This document shows positions 1 through 7,629 of a stretch of DNA of 64,000 bases, one piece after another; within the stretch, counting starts at the first letter, position 1, and each line of letters starts with the position of its first letter. This DNA is from an uncultured Paracoccaceae bacterium (GTDB lineage: Bacteria > Pseudomonadota > Alphaproteobacteria > Rhodobacterales > Rhodobacteraceae), in contig CANLVD010000001.1 in NCBI GenBank assembly GCA_947494445.1, positions 248,001 through 312,000 on the forward strand, in the 5' to 3' direction. A program made the translations under genes and the position numbers. The notes under the pieces are model-generated. The model saw nothing but the letters and a program-made list of their open reading frames with translations. It did no database searches and was not told the origin of the DNA.

Positions 1-1
1 C

Positions 2-682
2 CCGGTCACACAGGCCGATCTGGCCGCCGACAAGATCATCTCGGCGGGGCTGCGCAAGGCTTTTCCCGACGTCGCCCTGATCACGGAAGAGCAGGCCGCG
101 ACACATGAGGTGCAGCACGACAGTTTTCTGATTGTCGACCCTCTGGACGGCACCAAGGAATTCGTCAAACGGCGCGGCGATTTCACGGTGAACATCGCCT
201 ATGTCGAGCGTGGCGTTCCCATCCGCGGGGTGGTTTACGCACCTTTCCGAAAGCGCATGTTCTACACGCAGGCGGATGGCTCTTCGGTGGAAGAGATCGG
301 TTCGGCCATTGGTTCTCAAGGCCAGACTCAACCGATCCGGGTGTCTTCGCCTGACGCGTCTGCCTTGCGGATCGTTGCGTCAAAATCACACCGCGATCAG
401 GCAACAGATGATTACATCTCCCAGTACAACGCTGGCGATCTGGTGGCGGCTGGATCGTCCCTGAAATTCTGTCTGGTGGCCGCAGGAGAGGCGGATTTCT
501 ATCCTCGCCTTGGCCGTACAATGGAATGGGATACGGCAGCAGGTCACGCGGTTTTGCTCGGTGCGGGGGGTCAGGTTGTGCGTCTCGATGATCTGACGCC
601 ACTGGCTTACGGCAAACCGGAGTATGAAAACCCATTCTTCCTTGCCCATGCGCCGGGTTTTGATCTGAAATCCCAGTCGTGA
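2..682 (+). CDS. cysQ: 3'(2'),5'-bisphosphate nucleotidase CysQ, 5' end missing
   Basis: The gene enters from the left edge in frame 2 and 226 residues are visible; the family is usually about 250-275, so a few dozen N-terminal residues are lost. The inositol-monophosphatase-fold metal site DPLDGTKEF lies at visible residues 46-54, and the second metal motif WDTAAG lies in the C-terminal third. CysQ dephosphorylates PAP/PAPS in the cytoplasm, recycling the product of sulfate assimilation and of PAPS-dependent sulfotransferases. A Stf0-like sulfotransferase sits at the end of the same block (7630-8946), which fits that role. Its TGA overlaps the GTG start of kdsB, so the two genes are probably translationally coupled. 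Confidence 0.93.
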   Translation, partial: PVTQADLAADKIISAGLRKAFPDVALITEEQAATHEVQHDSFLIVDPLDGTKEFVKRRGDFTVNIAYVERGVPIRGVVYAPFRKRMFYTQADGSSVEEIGSAIGSQGQTQPIRVSSPDASALRIVASKSHRDQATDDYISQYNAGDLVAAGSSLKFCLVAAGEADFYPRLGRTMEWDTAAGHAVLLGAGGQVVRLDDLTPLAYGKPEYENPFFLAHAPGFDLKSQS

Positions 683-1479
683 GCGCAGTCATCGTCATAC
701 CGGCCCGCTACGCCTCTTCCCGGTTTCCGGGCAAACCGCTGCAAGCACTGACCGGTGCGACAGGTGTCTCGAAGTCGCTTGTGCAACGCAGTTGGGAGGC
801 TGGCAAATCGGTCAAGGGCGTGGACCGGGTCGTGGTCGCCACCGATGATGACCGGATCGAAGAGGCCTGTACGGCATTCGGGGCCGAAGTGGTGCGCACA
901 TCATCTGGCTGCCGAAACGGTACCGAACGCGCGGCCGAAGCAATTTCAGTGTTGGGGATCTCACCCGAGATCGTGATCAACCTGCAAGGTGATGCGCCAC
1001 TCACGCCCCATTGGTTTGTCGAGGACATGATCTCAGCCATGCAGTCTGATGCGTCGATTACAATGGCTACGCCAGTGCTGAAAACCGATGCGGATGCGCT
1101 GGAGGGTTTTCGAACCGATCGCAGGAACAACCGCGTCGGCGGAACAACGGCTGTGTTTTCAAACGAAGGCAAAGCGCTTTACTTCTCGAAAGAAGTGCTG
1201 CCCTTCAGCGATAAGACCTATGGACCGGACGATGAAACGCCCGTGTTTCATCATGTCGGTCTTTATGCCTTTCGACCCGATGCCCTGGCTGCATATCTGA
1301 CCTGGCCTGAGGGGCGCTTGGAAAAGCTTGAGGGCCTGGAGCAGCTCAGATTTCTGGAAAACGGCTGGCCGGTAAATTGTGTCGAAGTCGAAGCCCGCGG
1401 TCATGTCTTTTGGGAACTGAACAATCCTGTTGATGTTGCCCGTGTCGAATCCGCGTTTGCCAAGCTGGGCATCGAATGA
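679..1479 (+). CDS. kdsB: 3-deoxy-manno-octulosonate cytidylyltransferase (CMP-Kdo synthetase)
   Basis: This cytoplasmic enzyme activates Kdo with CTP to give CMP-Kdo for LPS core or capsule. The N-terminal nucleotide-binding motif IPARYASSRFPGKPL lies at about residues 6-20. The central NLQGDAPLTP segment corresponds to the family's QGDEPL motif, with Ala where Glu is usual. Length is 266 residues against about 250 in the family. The GTG start at 679 is chosen because it overlaps the cysQ stop and places the conserved motif near the N-terminus. The stop overlaps the next start (ATGA at 1476). kdsD lies on the other strand at 12071-13042, so Kdo supply is represented twice in the window. Confidence 0.9.
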   Translation: MSAVIVIPARYASSRFPGKPLQALTGATGVSKSLVQRSWEAGKSVKGVDRVVVATDDDRIEEACTAFGAEVVRTSSGCRNGTERAAEAISVLGISPEIVINLQGDAPLTPHWFVEDMISAMQSDASITMATPVLKTDADALEGFRTDRRNNRVGGTTAVFSNEGKALYFSKEVLPFSDKTYGPDDETPVFHHVGLYAFRPDALAAYLTWPEGRLEKLEGLEQLRFLENGWPVNCVEVEARGHVFWELNNPVDVARVESAFAKLGIE

Positions 1480-2687
1480 CGCCATCCGTTTCGGTCATTG
1501 TCGTGTCCCGACAACGTCCGAAATCCTTGCGCAGACTGCTTGCATTTCTGCGCCACCAGACGTTTCGGCGGTTCGAGGTTGTGGTCGTTGCGGACCACAC
1601 GCCTGAGACACGCCCCGACCTTGGCTATCCGCTCTCGACCGAGTTGTTTTCCGAGGCCAATATATCGAAGGCGCGAAACATCGGACTGGACCGTGCCAAA
1701 GGGTCATTGATTGCCTTTTGTGATGACGATGCCGTGCCAGAACCAACCTGGCTGGATCATCTGGTTCTGCCGTTTCAATCGTCCAAAGTCGCAAGCGCTG
1801 GTGGTTTCGTCACGGGCCGCAATGGCGTGGCGCTTCAAACTGGCGCTGTGCTCTTTGATCGACATGGTCTTGACCGGCATGTTCCCCTGACCTCCAAGGA
1901 TACTGTGGTCATTGGGCCGATGTCTGGCGGCACTCTCAAAACCGTCGGTACAAATTGTGCGTTCAGAGCCAAGACGCTGGCCCAAATCGGAGGGTTTGAT
2001 GAGACATACCGGTATTTTCTGGACGAAACCGATGTGAACATGCGTCTGGCCAAGGCGGGCTGGATGTCCGCCTCTGTCCCGATGGCGCGGGTTCAGCACT
2101 TCACCGAATCCGGACCGGATCGATCGTCCAGGCGTGTGCCATCCTCGCTGTTCGAAGTCGGTGCATCTCATGGATACTTCCTGAAAACCCATGCTCCGAC
2201 GTCGGATCTTCACCAGTTACGAGCCCAGATTCGCCGCGATCACGCACGAAAACTCATGAAGTTGTTCCAACTTGGGCTCCTGAACGGCCCGGAGAAGCAG
2301 GATTTGCTGACATCGTTTGAGCAAGGTTTTGCCGAAGGTCAGGAAAGACCATCTGGCGTAAGGCAGGGCTTTCAGGCACCCACTGAACCCGTTGAATTTC
2401 TGGAACCAACGACAGCACCATTGCTGGTTCAGTCTCACTCGCAATCCAAGGTTTTTGATCTGATTGCAGAAGGAAAATCTGTCACTGTTTTAAAGGTGGA
2501 AAGGCGGTTCCGAGGCACCCGCCAAAGTGTTCTCGATGAAGGTGCGTGGATACAACATCTGGGATACATCCCTGCCGAATCGCATCAGAAAATTTTGCTG
2601 AGAAAAACATCCAGAATTTCCCATGAAACCGCCCGCCTCGATGGTGTGCGGTGGAGCAAAGGGTCGATCCCGTTGGTTCACCGCTAG
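1476..2687 (+). CDS. Family 2 glycosyltransferase
   Basis: The 403-residue protein begins with a GT-A fold: SVSVIVVSRQRP near the N-terminus, then ISKARNIGLDRAKGSLIAFCDDD, whose DDD near residues 83-86 is the metal/nucleotide-sugar binding motif. From about residue 240 the C-terminus is not recognisable and contains no membrane segment. It probably transfers a sugar to a cell-surface glycan in the cytoplasm; donor and acceptor cannot be read from the sequence. It overlaps kdsB by 4 bases and is followed by 199 bases before galU, so it ends the cysQ-kdsB transcription unit. Confidence 0.8.
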   Translation: MTPSVSVIVVSRQRPKSLRRLLAFLRHQTFRRFEVVVVADHTPETRPDLGYPLSTELFSEANISKARNIGLDRAKGSLIAFCDDDAVPEPTWLDHLVLPFQSSKVASAGGFVTGRNGVALQTGAVLFDRHGLDRHVPLTSKDTVVIGPMSGGTLKTVGTNCAFRAKTLAQIGGFDETYRYFLDETDVNMRLAKAGWMSASVPMARVQHFTESGPDRSSRRVPSSLFEVGASHGYFLKTHAPTSDLHQLRAQIRRDHARKLMKLFQLGLLNGPEKQDLLTSFEQGFAEGQERPSGVRQGFQAPTEPVEFLEPTTAPLLVQSHSQSKVFDLIAEGKSVTVLKVERRFRGTRQSVLDEGAWIQHLGYIPAESHQKILLRKTSRISHETARLDGVRWSKGSIPLVHR

Positions 2688-2703
2688 ATTTTCAGTCTAA
2701 GCC

Positions 2704-2717
2704 GTGCAGAATTGCAC
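2704..2717. promoter_or_regulatory. Inverted repeat in the galU upstream region
   Basis: The 199-base gap between the GT2 gene and galU contains GTGCA-GAAT-TGCAC, an exact 5-base inverted repeat that could be an operator. A purine-rich ribosome binding site (AGGGGG at about 2874) precedes the galU ATG. No terminator is evident after the GT2 gene. The regulatory role is a guess from symmetry alone. Confidence 0.25.
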
Positions 2718-2886
2718 AAGTGTTTTGCGCTGCAGCAGGATTCGGTGATCTGAACTGGTAAGACTGTGGAAAATCGGCGGAGTGGTCATCAAATGGTAAC
2801 CATAGACCACAATTCTGCCGCATGACGAACGTAGACGCGGATAAGTCATTGTTGGTTGTGACCTGGAATATATTAGGGGGTGCTGA

Positions 2887-3777
2887 ATGGTACAGAGTGT
2901 AAGAAAAGCAGTTTTTCCGGTGGCAGGATTGGGAACCCGCTTCTTGCCAGCAACAAAATCCATTCCAAAAGAAATCATGTCATTGGTCGACAGACCCTTG
3001 ATCCAGTACGCTATTGATGAGGCCCGTGAGGCGGGAATCACGGAATTCATCTTTGTGACCTCACGCGGGAAAAGCGCGTTGGAGGACTATTTCGATGACG
3101 CACCTGTGCTGGAACGCAAACTGCGGGACGACAACAAGACCGATCTTCTCAATGCGCTCTCCTGCACCGAAATGGACAGTGGCGCGATTGCCTATGTGCG
3201 CCAGAAGGAAGCACTTGGTCTGGGTCATGCAGTCTGGTGCGCCCGGCGTCTGATCGGGGATGAGCCGTTTGCGGTGCTTTTGCCCGATGACGTGATCTCC
3301 GGCGAAAAATCCTGTCTCAAGCAAATGGTTGAAGCCTACGAATCCACTGGCGGCAACATGGTCGCTGCCATGGAAGTTCCGCAGGAACAGACATCATCCT
3401 ATGGTGTGCTCGACGTGCAGGACGACATGGGCTCCATCGTTTCGGTCAAGAACATGGTTGAAAAGCCGGATGCAGCGTCTGCGCCGTCCAATCTCGCCGT
3501 GATCGGTCGCTACATCCTGACGCCGAAAGTGCTGCAGAACCTCAGCTCGTTCGAACGTGGTGCGGGTGGGGAAATCCAACTGACAGACGCGATTGCCAAG
3601 GAAGCCAATGGCGAAGGTGTTTACGGTTTCCGCTTCCGGGGCGAGCGCTATGACTGTGGCTCGAAGATCGGGTTTCTGAAGGCCACGGTTGCCTTTGGCC
3701 TGTCACGTCCGGATTTGCAGGATGAATTTTCAACCTTCCTCTACGATCTCATGGCGACGTCAAAGGCGGCCGAATAA
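2887..3777 (+). CDS. galU: UTP--glucose-1-phosphate uridylyltransferase
   Basis: GalU makes UDP-glucose from glucose-1-phosphate and UTP in the cytoplasm, feeding exopolysaccharide and LPS synthesis. The family signature is clear: VFPVAGLGTRFLPATKSIPKE at residues 8-28, VDRPLIQYAIDEA just after, the LLPDDV nucleotide-binding strand near residue 137, and a VEKP motif. Its 296 residues match the family length. The ATG at 2887 has a good ribosome binding site. It is probably transcribed alone or as head of a short unit, because a hairpin terminator follows at 3808. The neighbouring glycosyltransferases are plausible users of UDP-glucose products. Confidence 0.95.
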   Translation: MVQSVRKAVFPVAGLGTRFLPATKSIPKEIMSLVDRPLIQYAIDEAREAGITEFIFVTSRGKSALEDYFDDAPVLERKLRDDNKTDLLNALSCTEMDSGAIAYVRQKEALGLGHAVWCARRLIGDEPFAVLLPDDVISGEKSCLKQMVEAYESTGGNMVAAMEVPQEQTSSYGVLDVQDDMGSIVSVKNMVEKPDAASAPSNLAVIGRYILTPKVLQNLSSFERGAGGEIQLTDAIAKEANGEGVYGFRFRGERYDCGSKIGFLKATVAFGLSRPDLQDEFSTFLYDLMATSKAAE

Positions 3778-3807
3778 GCCGACCTGCCTGCATTGTGGAT
3801 CTATCCG

Positions 3808-3837
3808 AAGGCGCCAGTGGACAACCGGCGCCTTTTT
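3808..3837 (+). terminator. Rho-independent terminator after galU
   Basis: The arms AAGGCGCC (3808-3815) and GGCGCCTT (3827-3834) are perfect complements around an 11-base loop, followed by a short T run. Confidence 0.7.
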
Positions 3838-3941
3838 CATGCGCCCAAACGTGATGATTGATCACAAAGCGGCGTGACTGTATCTCTTGGGAAAAGTCCC
3901 CCCAAGCACGGCTTCAGCGAGAAGCCTTATCGAAAGCGGAC

Positions 3942-5171
3942 ATGCCGAAGTCAGACTTCCTCATCGACATATCCCGCAGCGTGTCTCGTGCGGGATCCGG
4001 TCCTGCGACGGGGATCGATCGGGTGGAACGGGCTTATATCGATCATGCCCTCGATCTGGAAGGTGATCACAAGTTCATTTCGCGTGCTCTTGGCGGTTTT
4101 GCCCTGCTCGACAAGGCGGGCATGACCGAATTCCTGACTTACCTCGATGGGGATGCCGATTGGGAAAATCCGGATCTGCTCAGCAGGCTCGGGCTGCGGC
4201 AACCAAAGCAACAGCAACAGGCTGAAGCGACTCTCAGGCGATCAAGCATCGCCTTGTCGCCAAAGATCACGCTTTCCCATGTTTTGTCCCGGCACCTTCG
4301 TGGCGGATTCTGGTATCTCAATGTCGGCCACACCAATCAGGCCGGAACGGTTCTGTCGCAAATCCGCCAAGCCGGTGCATCGGGCCTTGCAATCATGGTC
4401 CACGACACCATCCCGCTCAGTCACCCCCAAACCACGCGGCCCGGGACACCGGCAAAATTCGCCCGGCAACTTGAGGGCGCACTCAATCATGCGGACCTGA
4501 TGATCTGCAACTCGCGGGACACAGCCATTCATCTGGCCCGGTTTCAGGCTGACAGGGGCACAGATGTCAAAAGCGTGGTTTGCCCTCTGGGCATTGATCC
4601 GGTTGATGTGGACCACAGGCCATCTCCCACCCCGGAGTTCGTCGCCTTGGGAACTCTGGAGCCGCGCAAGAACCATATGTTGCTTCTCGATGTCTGGAAG
4701 GCACTGGCAGAATCCGGGACTCCGCCAAAACTTCACATCGTGGGCCGCCGGGGCTGGAACAACGAGGCGTTTTTCACCCGCCTAGATGCCTCTCCTCTGA
4801 AAAACAGATCGATAGTCGAGCATTCAGACCTGCCCGATCCTGATCTTTGGCCTTTGATTGCAAGATCACGCGCACTCCTCTTTCCGACCATTGCAGAGGG
4901 CTTCGGATTGCCTCTGCTTGAAGCGCTGCAAATCGGAACGCCGGTTTTGGCGTCCGACCTCCCTGTGTTTCATGAACTGGCCGGTGATGTGCCGACCTAC
5001 CTGTCGCCCAAATCACCAGAGGAATGGGTGGCGGCGATCAGGGAACTGGTGGACACTCCACGGTCGATTGCCGGGTTTGATGCGCCCAGATGGCCCGCTC
5101 ATTTTGCTCTTCTACACAAGACGCTGGAACAGGTGGGGTGCTCTATACTGACCGCCGGGGATCAGATTTGA
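3942..5171 (+). CDS. Family 4 glycosyltransferase
   Basis: This GT-B enzyme has a C-terminal GT4 (Glycos_transf_1) domain: a LGTLEPRKN loop near residue 230, then a motif in which EGFGLPLLE supplies the paired Glu residues that bind nucleotide sugar. The N-terminus carries DISRS and GIDRVERAYIDHAL, a pattern I associate with alphaproteobacterial mannosyl/rhamnosyl-type transferases. I chose ATG 3942 (409 residues) because an upstream in-frame ATG at 3858 adds a low-complexity segment that begins right after the terminator. The stop overlaps a TTG start of the next gene (TTGA at 5168). Sugar and acceptor are unknown. Confidence 0.82.
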   Translation: MPKSDFLIDISRSVSRAGSGPATGIDRVERAYIDHALDLEGDHKFISRALGGFALLDKAGMTEFLTYLDGDADWENPDLLSRLGLRQPKQQQQAEATLRRSSIALSPKITLSHVLSRHLRGGFWYLNVGHTNQAGTVLSQIRQAGASGLAIMVHDTIPLSHPQTTRPGTPAKFARQLEGALNHADLMICNSRDTAIHLARFQADRGTDVKSVVCPLGIDPVDVDHRPSPTPEFVALGTLEPRKNHMLLLDVWKALAESGTPPKLHIVGRRGWNNEAFFTRLDASPLKNRSIVEHSDLPDPDLWPLIARSRALLFPTIAEGFGLPLLEALQIGTPVLASDLPVFHELAGDVPTYLSPKSPEEWVAAIRELVDTPRSIAGFDAPRWPAHFALLHKTLEQVGCSILTAGDQI

Positions 5172-6175
5172 AGATTCTGCGCCAATACGCCTTGCGGTTG
5201 GAGCGCAAATCCCTCCTGCTGCGCGCGATGCGCAAAGCCAGGCAATTGAAACCGGTCTCCCAGCGGACTGATCAGATTGGACAATCAGATGTGCTGCTGT
5301 TTTGTTGCCTGCGCAACGAACGCAGACGGTTGCCGCATTTTCTGGAACATTACCGCGGCAAGGGCATCTCTCATTTCCTGATGGTCGACAACGGATCAGC
5401 GGACGGAAGCGGAGAATATCTGGCCCTGCAAAGCGACTGTTCGGTCTGGTCAACCGATGGAGGGTACAAGGCAGCCCGGTTCGGCATGGATTGGCTGACC
5501 GGATTGCACCGCAGGTTTGGATCCGGGCATTGGTGCCTGACCGTCGATGCGGACGAATACCTCGTCTATCCCTATGCCGATACCCGCCCCATCACAGCGT
5601 TGACGGACTGGCTGGATGCCTCCAACCTCAAAAGCTTCGGGGCGATCCTTTTGGATCTGTATCCCCAATCCTATGCATCGCTACCCGATGATCCGTTTGC
5701 CGATCCGCTGTCATTTCTCACCCATTTCGATGCCGGCAATTACGTCTACAACCGCAATCCGAAGTACCAGCATCTGTGGATCCAGGGCGGACCGCGCCAA
5801 AGGGTGTTTTTCCACGATGCACCGGCCATGGCACCGGCCCTGAACAAGATCCCGCTGGTGAAATGGCAACCCGGCGCGGTCTATGTCAGTTCCACCCACC
5901 ACCTTTTGCCGCGCGGTCTGAACCGGGTCTATGACGACTGGGGTGGCGAAAAGGCCTTTGGCTGCCTTTTGCACACCAAGTTTCTGACCGACCTGCCCGA
6001 TAAAGTGACCGAAGAGCTGACCCGCCGCCAGCACTACGCCGCGAGCCGCGAATACCGGGCCTATGGTGAGAAAGGGTTCGACGGGATCAATTTCATGACC
6101 CCGCATTCCACCCGTTATGAAAGCCTTGAGCAATTGGAAAGCCTCGGACTGATGGCCAAGGGCGGCTGGGCATGA
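5168..6175 (+). CDS. GT-A glycosyltransferase of the GT2/GT92-like type
   Basis: Residues about 35-160 form a GT-A-like domain: LLFCCLRNERRRLPHFLEHY, the MVDNGSADGS strand, and TVDADEYLVYP, in which DAD is the probable metal-binding motif. This layout matches bacterial glycosyltransferases of the PF13704/GT92 type. The C-terminal half contains a conserved-looking tract with HHLLPRG, typical of that group. The open frame extends upstream to 5090, but the TTG at 5168 overlaps the preceding stop and removes a meaningless leader, giving 335 residues. The stop overlaps the next start (ATGA at 6172), so 3942-7575 is one tightly coupled unit. Confidence 0.72.
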   Translation: MKILRQYALRLERKSLLLRAMRKARQLKPVSQRTDQIGQSDVLLFCCLRNERRRLPHFLEHYRGKGISHFLMVDNGSADGSGEYLALQSDCSVWSTDGGYKAARFGMDWLTGLHRRFGSGHWCLTVDADEYLVYPYADTRPITALTDWLDASNLKSFGAILLDLYPQSYASLPDDPFADPLSFLTHFDAGNYVYNRNPKYQHLWIQGGPRQRVFFHDAPAMAPALNKIPLVKWQPGAVYVSSTHHLLPRGLNRVYDDWGGEKAFGCLLHTKFLTDLPDKVTEELTRRQHYAASREYRAYGEKGFDGINFMTPHSTRYESLEQLESLGLMAKGGWA

Positions 6176-7575
6176 GCCTTGGGGTCATCATCCTCGCGCA
6201 CACCCATCTCAGGCGCGTGGCCCAACTTGCAAGCTATCTGTCCTCGCAGGGATGTCTGGTGGTGGTGCACATTGATGCGCGTGTGGCAGACACGGTTCAC
6301 CGGCATTTCGTCGAACAGATCATGGACGTCCGACGGGTCTACCTGTCGCCCCGCCATGCCTGTGATTGGGCCGGATTTTCACTGGTCGAGGCGACCCGAG
6401 ATGCCGCACGTCTGATGCTGGAGAAGGGGACGGCCCTTGGCCATGTTTGCCTGATTTCCGGCAGTTGCCTGCCGATCAAACCGACAAGAACGCTGATCGA
6501 TTTTCTTGCCGATAATCCCGATGTCGACTTCATCGATTGCCACAAGGCAGATGAGGGCGCGTGGGTGCGCGACGGCCTGTCGGCGGAGCGGTTCAGTCTG
6601 CATTTTCCCTTTGATTACCGAAAGCAGCGCAAACTGTTCGATGCATCGGTCAAAATTCAAAGGGCGCTGGGCATCAAAAGACACTGTCCTGACGGGATCG
6701 AGCCACATCTCGGCTCGCAATGGTGGTGCCTCAGCCGCAAGACGCTGCTTGCGATCCTGAACGACCCTGAAAGCGAACGGCTTGATGCCTATTTCAGGCG
6801 CAGTTTCATCCCTGATGAGAGTTACTTTCAAACCATGGCTGTGCGTCACGGTGGAAAGATCGAAAGCAAAAGCCTGACGTTTGCGCCATTCGATCATCAG
6901 GGAAAACCTTTTCTCTTTTACGATGATCATGCTGATGGCCTTGCAGGCCAACCGCAGTTCTTTGCCCGGAAGATCTGGCCAAAGGCAGCCGGATTATACG
7001 CCCGGTTTCTGGGGCGCCACGACGGAGACGCACGTCCGGGTTTTGAGGCCTATCTCGACACTGTCAGGCAGGGGCGCACCAAGGGCAGGTCGGGGTATCT
7101 GACTATGGGCCGTCATCCTGCCCGAGCGTTTGAGGCCCAATTCAGCACAACCCGGCGCTATGCGGTTTTGCAAGGATTTACCGGGCGGATGTCAGCACTG
7201 AAACAGACGTTGGAAGCAAGCGATCACCTGGCCGTTCACGGCAGGATTTTCGGTGAAGACGCGGCTGAGTTGCCCGGCACTGCGCCTACGACCTTCGGCA
7301 ACCTGTCCGCAGTACCTGCTTTGCGCGACCGTATGGCGGCCCAGTATCTGACATCCCTTGTCCGCAACACTCCAAAGCCGGTGGTGTTCTTCTCCGAAGC
7401 CAACGATGCCCCGCGTCTTCTGAAATTCGTCGAGGGCGATGCAAACGCCCTGTTGATCCGCTCAGACGATTGGCCTGATGGTGGCATTTCCCCTACAGCG
7501 CATGTCGAAAGACTTTCCACTTCTGCAGAAGATGCCGATATCATGGCCCGTATTCTCGACCATCTGAAGGAATGA
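6172..7575 (+). CDS. Core-2/I-branching-like beta-1,6-N-acetylglucosaminyltransferase with DUF5928-type C-terminus
   Basis: The N-terminal ~270 residues resemble the Branch family (PF02485): VIILAHTH at the start, VVVHIDARV, CDWAGFSLVEATRDA, CLISGSCLPIKP, GSQWWCLSR and FIPDESYFQTM all fall in family order. The remaining ~190 residues match what I recall as DUF5928, a Rhodobacterales C-terminal extension of unknown function. The bacterial relatives are thought to act on surface polysaccharides; the true donor is unproven. Length is 467 residues. An out-of-frame ATG overlaps the stop (ATGA at 7572) and is the apparent original start of the sulfotransferase gene. Confidence 0.78.
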   Translation: MSLGVIILAHTHLRRVAQLASYLSSQGCLVVVHIDARVADTVHRHFVEQIMDVRRVYLSPRHACDWAGFSLVEATRDAARLMLEKGTALGHVCLISGSCLPIKPTRTLIDFLADNPDVDFIDCHKADEGAWVRDGLSAERFSLHFPFDYRKQRKLFDASVKIQRALGIKRHCPDGIEPHLGSQWWCLSRKTLLAILNDPESERLDAYFRRSFIPDESYFQTMAVRHGGKIESKSLTFAPFDHQGKPFLFYDDHADGLAGQPQFFARKIWPKAAGLYARFLGRHDGDARPGFEAYLDTVRQGRTKGRSGYLTMGRHPARAFEAQFSTTRRYAVLQGFTGRMSALKQTLEASDHLAVHGRIFGEDAAELPGTAPTTFGNLSAVPALRDRMAAQYLTSLVRNTPKPVVFFSEANDAPRLLKFVEGDANALLIRSDDWPDGGISPTAHVERLSTSAEDADIMARILDHLKE

Positions 7576-7629
7576 CCCATCGATCAGACCCCTCCTTTCG
7601 CTTTTGACTATTTTGTCATTCTGGCCGAG

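Noticed and set aside
2773-2830. Possible riboswitch upstream of galU
   Set aside because: No conserved riboswitch core could be seen in the 199-base gap, only a short inverted repeat.
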